The notes under the pieces: model-generated
Databases searched by the model: none
The model's input: the letters and a program-made list of their open reading frames with translations, nothing else
Told to the model about the DNA's origin: nothing
Shown here: positions 16,953 through 27,300 of the stretch, piece by piece
Numbering within the stretch: position 1 is the stretch's first letter
How the letters are laid out: each line of letters starts with the position of its first letter
Program-made: the position numbers and the translations under genes
Assembly: GCF_900109345.1 (NCBI RefSeq)
Contig: NZ_FNZN01000001.1
Span: 627,883-691,882, forward strand
Length of the DNA: 64,000 nucleotides
Origin: Maribacter orientalis
Lineage (GTDB): Bacteria; Bacteroidota; Bacteroidia; Flavobacteriales; Flavobacteriaceae
Reading direction: 5' to 3'

Positions 16953-16967
16953 TTGTGAGAGAATTCT
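16953..16967. promoter_or_regulatory. Motif TTGTGAGAGAATTCT, copy 2
   Basis: Located 124 bases upstream of the peptide start, at the end of the LytTR gene. It shares TTGTGAGAGAA followed by ATTCT with the palindrome at 17805-17826, which is 106 bases upstream of the LytTR start. Confidence 0.4.
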
Positions 16968-17699
16968 TTAATTTTGTGAAGAAAGTGTATTCTTTGAGAG
17001 GATGTTTTTAAGATTATCCATGTTTTCTCGGTAGGTTTTTGAAAATGGTATATGTTCATTTACCATTTTTAAAGCGCATATCGATTTCCCAAAATTTATT
17101 CTAGAGACATACGTAGTATTTACAATATAACTCTGGTGTATGCGCATAAAATTATTAGGCAGTGCATTCTCAAAGGTCTTTAACGTTTTAAAGGCATTCG
17201 TAATTGTACCATCTTTCATAAAAAATTCGGTGGTATTATTGTCAGCCTTCAAGTAAAGAATATCATTGGTATTCAGATATTGGAAGTCGTTGTAAGATTT
17301 TAAGCATAGCGTAACCGGTGCTTTTTCTTTTGGCACCCTTTTTTTAAGCTTTAATAAAGACTTACGTATATCGAATTCATTATAAGGCTGAAGCCAATAA
17401 TCAAAAAAACCATTTTTAATGGCATCATAGGCATAATCTTTAGTAGAAGCTATGCCAATTAATATAGGAAGTTGGTTCGTATATTGATGAATCTCCATCA
17501 CCATTAAAAAAATGGAAGAATAGTCATTATTAAGATTTATGAAAACAATATCTGGAGTGTATTTCAAAATATCGTTTAATCCATCAGAAGGGTTGGTCGT
17601 CGTGTTTATACATTCAAAGTCACCATACTCATCCAAAAAAGCATGTAACTGCAAATTTGAAACTGCATCAGAATCAATTATGGTGTACGTATAATTCAA
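16968..17699 (-). CDS. LytTR-family regulator with a degenerate receiver domain
   Basis: A 243-residue protein: receiver-like domain (residues 1-120) plus LytTR DNA-binding domain (about 133-235, with LKADNNTTEFFMKDG, FMRIHQSYIVNTTYV and IPFSKTYRE). In the receiver the phospho-acceptor Asp is replaced by Asn55 (DIVFINLNND), and the conserved Lys by Gln105 (DYWLQPYNEF). It therefore probably works without phosphorylation. The start codon is TTG at 17699; no ATG lies upstream before an in-frame stop. No histidine kinase of the LytS type is next to it. The gene lies directly upstream of the cysteine peptide gene. Confidence 0.88.
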   Translation of the reverse strand: MNYTYTIIDSDAVSNLQLHAFLDEYGDFECINTTTNPSDGLNDILKYTPDIVFINLNNDYSSIFLMVMEIHQYTNQLPILIGIASTKDYAYDAIKNGFFDYWLQPYNEFDIRKSLLKLKKRVPKEKAPVTLCLKSYNDFQYLNTNDILYLKADNNTTEFFMKDGTITNAFKTLKTFENALPNNFMRIHQSYIVNTTYVSRINFGKSICALKMVNEHIPFSKTYRENMDNLKNILSKNTLSSQN

Positions 17700-17807
17700 A
17701 AGATATAGTGTCTAATACGAAATTAGATATAGACCAAACAACTCTCACCAAGAATGTCCTTATAAAAATGGAGGACTCTTTATTAAAATGCCTGTTTATA
17801 GGGCTTG

Positions 17808-17825
17808 TGAGAGAAAATTCTCTCA
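17808..17825. promoter_or_regulatory. 18-bp palindrome upstream of the LytTR gene
   Basis: Arms TGAGAGAA and TTCTCTCA around AA, 109 bases upstream of the LytTR start and 22 bases beyond the stop of the next gene. No U-run follows, so it looks more like a protein-binding site than a terminator. It contains the motif repeated at 16953. Confidence 0.45.
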
Positions 17826-17846
17826 ATTTATATCACTATATTGCCA

Positions 17847-19379
17847 TTATTCTTTTTCAATAGCTTGAAAAGCACCTAAATCTGGGGCAGGTATTCTTTG
17901 TGTTCCTAGGATATCCAGAGGGCTATAATTAGCAGCAGCTAAATCTCCCTTATTGATAATATCTGAGTCTAAACCAATTCTAAAATCATTTTTTGTTGTT
18001 AGAAAATAGTCTAATTCGCCTTTCAGTATGATGTCTGAATATAATTCTGGATTTGTAAAATTATATAGATTGTTCATCGGTGAAGACAAATCGTTTTGGG
18101 TGTATTTGATAAAACAGTTTAAAAAATTAAAATTGAAACTATTCTGATTATCTGATATTAAGCTTATCTCATTTTGGCGGTTACCATCAATAATACAATT
18201 CTTGAAGTCAGCTTTAACAAGGTCAAAACCAATTTCTTGACTGTCATTCTTTATTTCTAATGCAGTAGCATACCTAAATCCTTTATTCCAGTAGTTAGCG
18301 ATCGTTGAGTGTATAAAAGTATAATTACCTCCATTTTCTATCAATAAGGATGAACTACCTGCATTGCCTAGGACTATATTTGTTGCTTCTAATTTGGTAT
18401 TTTTTGCCCATAAATTATATCTGGTATTGTTATAAATCTTGCTATTTGCAAGATTTAAAGTAGTTTCAGTGTCATTTGAAAGCCCTTCAACAAATAAACC
18501 TATTTCTGCATTTTTAATGGTTAGATGGTTAATGGAATTGTTTGAGCTGCCGTCGCTAATCCATAAACCTCCCCATTGACCAGGGATTTCTGCAAATTCA
18601 GGTTCAAGTCGGTCTCCTTCAAAAATAACTTCTCCTTCTAATGCCATATTATCTTCACTTAGTGTACCATTCACTATTAATTTAGCGCCATTTTGAACTA
18701 ATAAACCTGAATTTTTATGAAAATAAATTCGTGTTCCTGCATCAATTTTCAATTCTTTCGTATCAGGTATAATTGCGTAACCGTATATGACATAAGGTTT
18801 ACTATTGGTCAAGTTTAGCTCTTCATCCATAAGTTCAAAACCAGATATAGTTATAAGGTTTCCTGCATCATCTGTATATAGATTAATGGCTTCAGTTTCT
18901 ACTTCCGAATTACCTTTTTGGTAAAGAAAAATAGCATCTTTAGCCAGCGTAACCAACTCTACCGATTGCTGAAATGGTTCCTTATCAAATTGAATAGCAT
19001 CGGTATAAAGCAATTCTTTCACGGTATCATCACTGATATTTATGGTTGTTTCTATTAAAATATATAAGCTATCCTGGGCATAAATTGGAATGTCATTAAA
19101 TTCTTTACCAGCAACACCATCAACATTTAATCTATAAAAACTTTCTTGGCCATTCTTAAGCGATATATTGGGAATGATGATATCATCTTTTGTATCATTA
19201 AATACCTTGAGGGTATAAGTGCTACTACCTATTGAAGAGAAAACAGTATCTAGATAAACCGTGTCTTTTGAAAAAGACAGATTACCATCGCTAGGTGCGT
19301 ATTCAAAATTTTTTCTACAAGAAGTACTCCATAAAATACAGAGGAGAATGGAAAAGGCGATTAGTATTCGATTTCGCAC
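17847..19379 (-). CDS. Lipoprotein with right-handed beta-helix region
   Basis: A 510-residue lipoprotein (signal ending LWSTSCRK, Cys21). Residues about 30-150 form a beta-rich domain (FSKDTVYLDTVFSSIGSSTYTLKVFN) as in choice-of-anchor or Ig-like folds. Residues 200-420 show spaced beta-strand repeats with ladder-like asparagines (ITNAEIGLFV, NSKIYNNTRYNLW, GNYTFIHSTI) typical of parallel beta-helices. The C-terminus RIPAPDLGAFQ matches the PDLGAFE-type end of many extracellular beta-helix proteins. Such proteins bind or cleave polysaccharide or act as surface adhesins; no catalytic motif is identifiable. Confidence 0.8.
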   Translation of the reverse strand: MRNRILIAFSILLCILWSTSCRKNFEYAPSDGNLSFSKDTVYLDTVFSSIGSSTYTLKVFNDTKDDIIIPNISLKNGQESFYRLNVDGVAGKEFNDIPIYAQDSLYILIETTINISDDTVKELLYTDAIQFDKEPFQQSVELVTLAKDAIFLYQKGNSEVETEAINLYTDDAGNLITISGFELMDEELNLTNSKPYVIYGYAIIPDTKELKIDAGTRIYFHKNSGLLVQNGAKLIVNGTLSEDNMALEGEVIFEGDRLEPEFAEIPGQWGGLWISDGSSNNSINHLTIKNAEIGLFVEGLSNDTETTLNLANSKIYNNTRYNLWAKNTKLEATNIVLGNAGSSSLLIENGGNYTFIHSTIANYWNKGFRYATALEIKNDSQEIGFDLVKADFKNCIIDGNRQNEISLISDNQNSFNFNFLNCFIKYTQNDLSSPMNNLYNFTNPELYSDIILKGELDYFLTTKNDFRIGLDSDIINKGDLAAANYSPLDILGTQRIPAPDLGAFQAIEKE

Positions 19380-19404
19380 GTATACGTTGTTTTAATAAAA
19401 TCGA

Positions 19405-19794
19405 TTAAAGAAATATTTCTTTGATTTCTTCTGGTATTCGAACAGGTCTAAAGCTTTCGCTATTTAAAAGACACCATTCGGTACTTGAGCGCACTAATAG
19501 TTTTTTTGTACTAGCATGATGCATTTCAACAACTCTAACAGATTTTGCCCCAGAGCTTGACTCAATAAAAGTGCTAATCGTAATCGGGTCGTTTAAAACT
19601 GCTGCATATTTATATTCTATATGATGACAAAGAACAACCCAAATTACTTCCTCTTGCATTTTTAAAGATGCTTTCGCTTGCCAATGTTCTTTGGATATAT
19701 CTTGAATCCATTGTACATAACGCACATTATTTACATGGTTTAAATCATCAAGATCGTCAGCAGAAACTATAATTTCTTTTTTAAATTGGTTCAT
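19405..19794 (-). CDS. Acyl-CoA thioesterase, 4HBT hotdog fold
   Basis: Start set at ATG 19794 (MNQFKKEIIVSADDLDDLNHVNN), giving 129 residues. A longer frame starting at 19881 would overlap the upstream gene. DLNHVNNVRYVQWIQD is the active-site signature of 4-hydroxybenzoyl-CoA thioesterase relatives (conserved Asp/Asn then helix). These enzymes hydrolyse acyl-CoA thioesters; the chain is unknown. The ATG follows the stop of the glutaminyl cyclotransferase gene after one base (TAG-A-ATG), indicating translational coupling. Confidence 0.92.
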   Translation of the reverse strand: MNQFKKEIIVSADDLDDLNHVNNVRYVQWIQDISKEHWQAKASLKMQEEVIWVVLCHHIEYKYAAVLNDPITISTFIESSSGAKSVRVVEMHHASTKKLLVRSSTEWCLLNSESFRPVRIPEEIKEIFL

Positions 19795-19795
19795 T

Positions 19796-20851
19796 CTATT
19801 TTTTCCGGATTTGCACTTCAAACATTTTATTCCAAAACTTTCCAGTAACAAAGAATGTCTGACGCTCCTTATGGTAGGCAATTCCGTTCAACACGTAATT
19901 TAACTTATCCCAATTTGCTGTTTTAGTAATTAAATCACTTAATCCGCTAAAATTAATAACACCTTCAATTGCCCCAGTTTTAATGTCAATTATCATTACA
20001 CTGGGCTTTTGGTATACATTGGCATATAATTTTCCCTCCACATATTCAAGTTCATTTGCTGAATTAAATACAGAAGAGTTAGTAACGGTTTCTATGTAAC
20101 CTTCTTCCGTCATCGTATCTGGATTTAAAAACCATATTTTTTCAGTACCATCACTTTTAAATATTTTTTTACCGTCATTAGTTAAGCCCCATCCTTCACG
20201 ACTTTTGCCATATTGAAAATTATCTAGCTTTTTAAATGTATTTAAGTCGTAGATAAAACCCAATCCGCTTTTCCAAGTAAGCTGGTATATTTTATTGTTG
20301 AGAATGGTAATACCTTCGCCAAAATAGCTTTTGTCCAAATCTATCTGTTTGTATACTTCCCCAGTTTTATAGTTTAATTTTCTTAAAAAGGATTGTCCAT
20401 TTTTCCCGGTACTTTCATATAAGGTATCATTATGAAATTCTAAACCTTGTGTATAAGCTGCGGTATCATGAGGGTATTCATTAATAATCGTGTAGGTATA
20501 TATTTCTGGAGCTTTCTCTGATAAAACCTTTAAGTTCTTGTTGATTTCAACTGTTTCTCCTTCGAAAGTAATTTTAGCAGTTAAAACTTTATTGCCCAAT
20601 GTTGGCACGTTAATGAGTAGTTTATTATTATTTAGCGGAATTTCTATACCATCAATGCTATAAATTACACTTTCAATCTCTTTTTGCTTTTTATTATTGA
20701 TTTTAATACCAACTTCATTATTTTGATTTACCTTTTTTGCATTTTCAGCTAAATTGATTTCAAAGAGGGAAGAAGCTTTTTGGTTTCCGCTACCGCAAGC
20801 TATGAAAATGCTGGGAATTAGAACAATACAAATTAATTTAACTATTCTCAT
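19796..20851 (-). CDS. Glutaminyl-peptide cyclotransferase, lipoprotein
   Basis: A 351-residue lipoprotein (lipobox FIACG, Cys19) of the plant/bacterial glutamine cyclotransferase family, which makes N-terminal pyroglutamate on exported peptides and proteins. After a beta-rich domain (residues 25-110) comes a five-bladed propeller with YTQGLEFHNDTLYESTG, KSYFGEGITILNNKIYQLTW, EGWGLTNDGK and NELEYVEGKLYANVY, all family hallmarks. It probably acts in the periplasm, where N-terminal Gln is exposed on exported proteins. The thioesterase gene is translationally coupled downstream. Confidence 0.93.
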   Translation of the reverse strand: MRIVKLICIVLIPSIFIACGSGNQKASSLFEINLAENAKKVNQNNEVGIKINNKKQKEIESVIYSIDGIEIPLNNNKLLINVPTLGNKVLTAKITFEGETVEINKNLKVLSEKAPEIYTYTIINEYPHDTAAYTQGLEFHNDTLYESTGKNGQSFLRKLNYKTGEVYKQIDLDKSYFGEGITILNNKIYQLTWKSGLGFIYDLNTFKKLDNFQYGKSREGWGLTNDGKKIFKSDGTEKIWFLNPDTMTEEGYIETVTNSSVFNSANELEYVEGKLYANVYQKPSVMIIDIKTGAIEGVINFSGLSDLITKTANWDKLNYVLNGIAYHKERQTFFVTGKFWNKMFEVQIRKK

Positions 20852-20950
20852 TAAGAAAAGGGTATTTAAGTTTATGTAGTGATTATGAACAAGAAGTATT
20901 CGTCGTTCTTGACAGGCAATTTAATTCATAAAAATTAGAAAGTAAAAGGA

Positions 20951-20980
20951 TTGGGAAAGATTTAAAAGATTGTATATTTG
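20951..20980 (+). promoter_or_regulatory. Strong promoter of the SRP RNA gene
   Basis: TTG at 20951-20953 (-33) is followed after 19 bases by TATATTTG at 20973-20980 (-7), and the RNA begins about six bases later. This is the best match to the Bacteroidota sigma-A consensus in the window. Confidence 0.85.
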
Positions 20981-20985
20981 CATCT

Positions 20986-21079
20986 GGCAAGTCCTACACG
21001 ACCAGCTCCTGTAGAATCCCCCAGGGCGGGAACGCAGCAAGGGTATACGGTCGTAGCGGTGCGATGTAGGTAGCTTGCC
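20986..21079 (+). ncRNA. ffs: Small signal recognition particle RNA (4.5S)
   Basis: About 94 nt. The closing stem pairs GGCAAG at 20986 with CTTGCC at 21074. The apical hairpin is GCG-GGAA-CGC at 21026-21035, followed by AGCAAGGG, the conserved Ffh-binding asymmetric loop region. This is the short bacterial SRP RNA that, with Ffh, directs nascent inner-membrane proteins to FtsY. The run TTTTTTT right after position 21079 gives a Rho-independent end. The exact 5' end is inferred from the promoter spacing. Confidence 0.95.
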
Positions 21080-21086
21080 TTTTTTT
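21080..21086 (+). terminator. U-run ending the SRP RNA
   Basis: Seven T directly after the closing stem of the SRP RNA; stem plus U-run act together as an intrinsic terminator. Confidence 0.7.
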
Positions 21087-21173
21087 GTGCCTTAAATTGA
21101 GATTATCCAAATTAAGGTAACATATTCATAACCAGTTCAATGTATAGTTTAGCATCGCTTATTTTTCTATAAA

Positions 21174-21980
21174 ATGAAAACAAAAGTAGTTCTAATTACA
21201 GGTGGGTCTTCGGGTATTGGAAAAGCAATAGGCTTACATCTTAAAGAAAAAGGGTATAAAGTTTACGGTACTACGCGTAGTACATTGAAATATCCTTCAT
21301 TTTTAGATTTCCCACTTTTAGAAATGGATGTTCGTAATATAGAGACTATAAAATCTTGTATTGCAGCTTTACTCGAAAAAGAATCTCGGATAGATGTTCT
21401 AGTGAACAATGCAGGTATTGGCATTACGGGGCCTATGGAAGAAACACCACATGAAGAGGTGCTTAAAGCATTCGCAACCAATTTTAATGGACCTTTATGT
21501 GTAATAAACGAAGTGCTACCTATTATGCGAAAGCAGAAAGACGGGTTAATAATTAATATAACTTCTATAGCGGGTTATATGGGATTACCTTATAGAGGAA
21601 TATATTCAGCTTCGAAAGCTGCCCTTGAATTAGTAACAGAGAGTTATAGGATGGAAACCAAATCTTTTGGGATAAAATTCACTACGTTAGCACCAGGTGA
21701 TTTTGCGACCAATATTGCGTCTCGTAGATATCACACTCCTGTTTATGAGAATTCTCCTTACAAGAAAATGTACAAAAATACGCTAGATGCTATTGATTCT
21801 GATGTTGATAGTGGAGGAGATCCTAGAGAAGTGGGTAAAAAAATAGCTAAGATTATTGAAACTAAAAACCCAAAACCTCACTATCAGGTTGGTTCTTTTA
21901 TTCAAAAATTTTCGTTAACACTAAAAAATATACTGCCAGGTCTTTGGTTCGAGAAGATGTTAGAAAACCACAGTTCTTAA
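21174..21980 (+). CDS. Short-chain dehydrogenase/reductase
   Basis: A 268-residue classical SDR. The cofactor motif is TGGSSGIGKA at residues 9-18 and the structural motif NNAGIGITG is near residue 91. The catalytic triad is Ser in INITSIAGYMG plus Tyr and Lys in YSASKAALE. The absence of an acidic residue at the end of beta strand 2 and the presence of TTRST suggest NADP(H). The substrate cannot be assigned. It follows the SRP RNA by 94 nt with no obvious promoter of its own. Confidence 0.93.
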   Translation: MKTKVVLITGGSSGIGKAIGLHLKEKGYKVYGTTRSTLKYPSFLDFPLLEMDVRNIETIKSCIAALLEKESRIDVLVNNAGIGITGPMEETPHEEVLKAFATNFNGPLCVINEVLPIMRKQKDGLIINITSIAGYMGLPYRGIYSASKAALELVTESYRMETKSFGIKFTTLAPGDFATNIASRRYHTPVYENSPYKKMYKNTLDAIDSDVDSGGDPREVGKKIAKIIETKNPKPHYQVGSFIQKFSLTLKNILPGLWFEKMLENHSS

Positions 21981-22016
21981 TGAATCTACTTTTAAAGAAG
22001 AGTTAATTTTATCCTA

Positions 22017-23399
22017 CTAATTATAATAGATATTAGAAAAACCATCTACGATCATAGCATTATCGGTAATTATCGCTTTATTCAAAGGGTATAAGACAAG
22101 TTTCTCCGTTAGTTCTTTAAAATTATTGCTTTGATACTGCAGGGAAGTGTCGACCTGAAGGGTTTTTAATATTACTTTCCAATCATTATGATCGGTCTTA
22201 ATATTAATACCGATTAATTCGTAATCTGGTTTTTTCTCTTTTAATTCAGCTATCCTTTTAAAAATTTCTTGATATTGCTTTTTGTTAGATCCCGACCAAA
22301 AGTAGAACATCACTTTTTTGCCTATTGCAATTTCGTTTAATGTTTTGTTTTCATTATCAAATGATACTACAGTTAAGTTCGGTAACATTTTAGAAGGTTG
22401 AAGATTTAGAATGCCTTGATAAAGGTTCTCAATTTCTTCAATATGCATATTATTTTTAGATACATTCTTAAATTCTTTTAAGAAAATTTCTGTGTTTTCT
22501 GATGCGTCTTTTCTTTTAAGTAGATAATCGAAGGCAACATTTCTAAATAAATTATCCCTCAACTCTTTGTCGACAACCAAACTATCAATTAAATGTAATT
22601 TGTGCTTATTAAAATGTAGTTGCTTGCCTGCACCTGAATTTCCATCTATACATTCATTCATACAAGACATGTATGATAGATTCCCAAAATGGGCCTTCAT
22701 AAAATCATAATAGGGTCTTAGATATGTTAAATTTTGATTGTCAAAATCAAGATTTTTTCTGTAAGAATAAAAATCTTTAGGTAAATCGTGTAAATTTTCT
22801 TCGGTAGTTTTTCTCTTATGCTGAAAAGGATATATCTCCTTGTATCGGTTATAGGTATAGTCAATACTTCCTTTAAGTAATTCATAACCACCATCAGACA
22901 TTGTGGTTTCTACCTTTAATTCATTAAGCCGATTAAGCTTGTCATCTCTAAGAGATTTTATTTTATCTAAAAAATCATTGGGCTCTAATTCATAATTTTC
23001 AGCATACATAGCTAAATCTTCTTCTTCGGCTGCAAGAAATAATTCTAATAGAAAATTATTGATTTCCTCATTACTTCCAGAAAAAACTAATGATTCATCG
23101 AAATAACTGGTATTAAGTCTTACCATTAAGCTATCACCCTTTTCTAAATAAACATATTGGTATTCGGGAGATAAATTAAAGTGGTAAAGTCCATTTTCTA
23201 AATAATGTAAATTGAATTTGAAACGATTATTTTCATCTATTTGTGCAGAATCAATTTTTTGTCTGCCTTTCATTAAGATGACTTGAGTGCTCGTAGGGTT
23301 AACAATTTCACCAGCAAAGAGCACCGTATCGGAATCTTTTTTAGCTGTCGAACAACCTAATAAAAGTATTATGAATGTTGAGAGTAGAATTCTTGTCAT
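22017..23399 (-). CDS. Lipoprotein with thioredoxin-like C-terminal domain lacking the CxxC
   Basis: Start set at ATG 23399 (MTRILLSTFIILLLGCST, lipobox Cys16), giving 460 residues; the upstream extension lacks a signal peptide. The N-terminal DUF4369-like region (residues 25-110) is followed by a helical middle. The C-terminal domain (about 330-460) is TlpA-like: KMLPNLTVVSFD, then KVMFYFWSGSNKKQY where active members have WCxxC, then IGINIKTDHNDW. Both redox Cys are absent, so it cannot be an ordinary thiol-disulfide oxidoreductase. A CMNEC pair lies in the middle domain. Confidence 0.8.
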   Translation of the reverse strand: MTRILLSTFIILLLGCSTAKKDSDTVLFAGEIVNPTSTQVILMKGRQKIDSAQIDENNRFKFNLHYLENGLYHFNLSPEYQYVYLEKGDSLMVRLNTSYFDESLVFSGSNEEINNFLLELFLAAEEEDLAMYAENYELEPNDFLDKIKSLRDDKLNRLNELKVETTMSDGGYELLKGSIDYTYNRYKEIYPFQHKRKTTEENLHDLPKDFYSYRKNLDFDNQNLTYLRPYYDFMKAHFGNLSYMSCMNECIDGNSGAGKQLHFNKHKLHLIDSLVVDKELRDNLFRNVAFDYLLKRKDASENTEIFLKEFKNVSKNNMHIEEIENLYQGILNLQPSKMLPNLTVVSFDNENKTLNEIAIGKKVMFYFWSGSNKKQYQEIFKRIAELKEKKPDYELIGINIKTDHNDWKVILKTLQVDTSLQYQSNNFKELTEKLVLYPLNKAIITDNAMIVDGFSNIYYN

Positions 23400-23545
23400 A
23401 TAATATGATGCACTGATACCTTTCAAAAATAGCAAACCTACTCTCCAGTTGTTGTTAATAGCTAGTTAAATGTTATTTAGAACAGTCTTAAAAATCATTG
23501 TGTGAAATTGATGGTAAACAAGGTAGTAGGAGCTTATAAATTCAG

Positions 23546-23553
23546 TATTTTTG
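23546..23553 (+). promoter_or_regulatory. -7 box TATTTTTG for the ABC-F gene
   Basis: TATTTTTG fits TAnnTTTG and lies 25 bases before ATG 23579. Confidence 0.5.
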
Positions 23554-23566
23554 CACGGATTTTTAA

Positions 23567-25207
<1,641 letters not shown>

Positions 25208-25233
25208 AATAGATTAACCCAAATCGATGTTTT

Positions 25234-26358
25234 ATGAAAACCTACAATATTGCGGCCTTTTTTATTATGGCCCTAAGTTTCGTGGCATGCGAAAAATCTA
25301 CAGAAGAAAGCTCTGAAGAAATTGCGATTGAAGTACCTACAAATTATACCGTATTTTTAAGTAGTAGCAATAAATTGAACGCTGTAGTTCTTGGTACTTC
25401 GGATGATGAATTAGTTATCAAAAATTCAGTTGCATCTTTCATCGATATACCTTCCAATTATTTGAAATTTCGAAATTCAAACGAAATTAGTTTTTATTTT
25501 AAAAACAATTGTGAGGCTAGCATACAGTTATATAATGCTATGAGTAATACCGCTATTTCAAAAGAAATTTTTAAAGATTTAGACCCTTGCTCCATAGAAG
25601 TTACTGCAATTACACACACAGCCGAGTTAGTCTTTATAGCATACGAAAGAGAGCTTGAGGGAAAAGATAAACAAAACGTGGTGAGGATAATTTCTTTAAG
25701 TGCCAACACAGATAATTATATAGAGATCACATTAGATAAAAAACCAGTGGACTTAATCACCTCTTCAAACAGATTATTTGTTTTAACCTTAAATGAATAT
25801 GTTACAGATGAGTATCATCTTTCGGTGTTCGATATAATTACGAATCAACAAATTATTGAGTTAGATTTAGGATATAACGCTATGAAGCTTTTTAAGAACA
25901 GTTCTGAACAAGTAATAATTAGCTACCAAGAATTGCATACTACTTTAGATCCAATTTCTTTAGAAAAAACCTATACTACTTATGGTGACAATACTGAGCC
26001 TGATTTTACAACCACTAACGATGTATTTCTAGATTCTAGTGGTAAAATGTATTATCAAAAGTCTATGCCAAACTCTGATATAAATATGGTACCGGCTATT
26101 TATAATTTTGAAACAAATAATACGATTGTTTATTTATTTGAAAATTTTATAACCGAATCTGATATGAGTGTTAAATATAAAATTGCTACTGCAACCTCTA
26201 TTGGTTACGATGAGCAGAATAATTATATGCTCATTGGTTATCAAAAAAAAGGCGAAGTGGACAAAGGAGGAATCCTAAGAATAACACCTGACCCAGATTT
26301 CAATATTATAGACAATATTGATTTAGATGGGATTCCACAGACTATTTTTGTGAATTGA
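25234..26358 (+). CDS. Uncharacterised lipoprotein, beta-propeller-like
   Basis: A 374-residue lipoprotein (signal ending ALSFVACEKS, Cys19). The body is beta-rich with repeated short hydrophobic strands and turn signatures such as SSNRLFVLTLNEY, HLSVFDIITNQQ and DSSGKMYYQ, suggesting a propeller fold, but no named family is recognised. Two Cys (NNCEAS, DPCSIE) could form a disulfide. Co-transcription with the ABC-F gene upstream is likely from the spacing; a functional link is not evident. Confidence 0.7.
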   Translation: MKTYNIAAFFIMALSFVACEKSTEESSEEIAIEVPTNYTVFLSSSNKLNAVVLGTSDDELVIKNSVASFIDIPSNYLKFRNSNEISFYFKNNCEASIQLYNAMSNTAISKEIFKDLDPCSIEVTAITHTAELVFIAYERELEGKDKQNVVRIISLSANTDNYIEITLDKKPVDLITSSNRLFVLTLNEYVTDEYHLSVFDIITNQQIIELDLGYNAMKLFKNSSEQVIISYQELHTTLDPISLEKTYTTYGDNTEPDFTTTNDVFLDSSGKMYYQKSMPNSDINMVPAIYNFETNNTIVYLFENFITESDMSVKYKIATATSIGYDEQNNYMLIGYQKKGEVDKGGILRITPDPDFNIIDNIDLDGIPQTIFVN

Positions 26359-26372
26359 AAGAATTTAGTTGT

Positions 26373-27095
26373 TTAACTATTGAAATACTTACTGTTCCAA
26401 ATAGCAGGATTGAAATTCTTACCTAGCGCAAAGCCATAAAATATTACTACCGAAGCAATACACTTGAACATAAAGAAATTTATAATCCAGAACTCTGTTG
26501 TAGAATTTGATTTAGAGAAGAGTCCATCGGGAATTAAAAGTGTAACCAAAAAACTAAGTAATAAGATTAAGGCACATAAGTTTACCATACCTTTAAATGG
26601 CCACATGAGCATTTTTCTTAGTGGATGCAGGTCATTTCCCCATTGATGGATTAGGTAGTGATATCCATTACCAATTGGTGCAAAAAGTAATGGGTCATCT
26701 TTATCCTCTAATTTAAAAAGTTTAGAAGGTGCAATTATTTTAAAACCTTTCATTTTTAAATCGTGTTCTTTTTCTAAGGTTTTAATTTTTGATAATGCCT
26801 CGGCTGGTATATCTCCTTTAAAATATTTAGAGTCTAAAAAACGTAAGCGATAATCGATACAAATTTTCTTAATGTCGTCTAAATGATATATTCTAGAACT
26901 CTCTAATAAATCAATATTAAAGTTATTGCTTGGTGTACCGTTACTTGTGGTAATATTTTCTGAAATTCGTTCAAGTTCTTTATCTAAGTTTGATAATATG
27001 GTATATACCTCTTTAAGTCTATCTTTTTCTGAAATAGCGCTAGATAATTTCGCCTTAGATAGTTTTTTTTCAATATTAGTTTTAGGTAGCAACAT
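26373..27095 (-). CDS. Uncharacterised membrane protein with two C-terminal TM helices
   Basis: A 240-residue protein without a signal peptide. Residues 1-150 are charged and helical with coiled-coil character (EKDRLKEVYTILSNLDKELERISENI). Two hydrophobic segments follow at about 172-192 (VNLCALILLLSFLVTLLIP) and 205-225 (IINFFMFKCIASVVIFYGFAL). The topology suggests a cytosolic domain on an inner-membrane hairpin. No family recognised. It converges on the lipoprotein gene with a 14-nt gap. Confidence 0.65.
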   Translation of the reverse strand: MLLPKTNIEKKLSKAKLSSAISEKDRLKEVYTILSNLDKELERISENITTSNGTPSNNFNIDLLESSRIYHLDDIKKICIDYRLRFLDSKYFKGDIPAEALSKIKTLEKEHDLKMKGFKIIAPSKLFKLEDKDDPLLFAPIGNGYHYLIHQWGNDLHPLRKMLMWPFKGMVNLCALILLLSFLVTLLIPDGLFSKSNSTTEFWIINFFMFKCIASVVIFYGFALGKNFNPAIWNSKYFNS

Positions 27096-27300
27096 GTTTC
27101 CTTTTTTAGCAATACTCTCAAAGTTAACTATTTATAAAATTTGATTAAATCTTGTTTAACTTAATTAAAAGTTAATAAAATGTTAAAATTGCTTTATTAA
27201 CTAATCTGGTATAGCTGTATATTGCTTCAAATTGTATCTTGACGATGAAATCGAACCGTTTAACGACATTTTAGAATTTTTCCGCTTTAGAATTAACTAT

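Noticed and set aside
20986..21079. Structured RNA initially considered as a possible tRNA
   Set aside because: No cloverleaf or T-loop; GCG-GGAA-CGC tetraloop hairpin and AGCAAGGG fit small SRP RNA.
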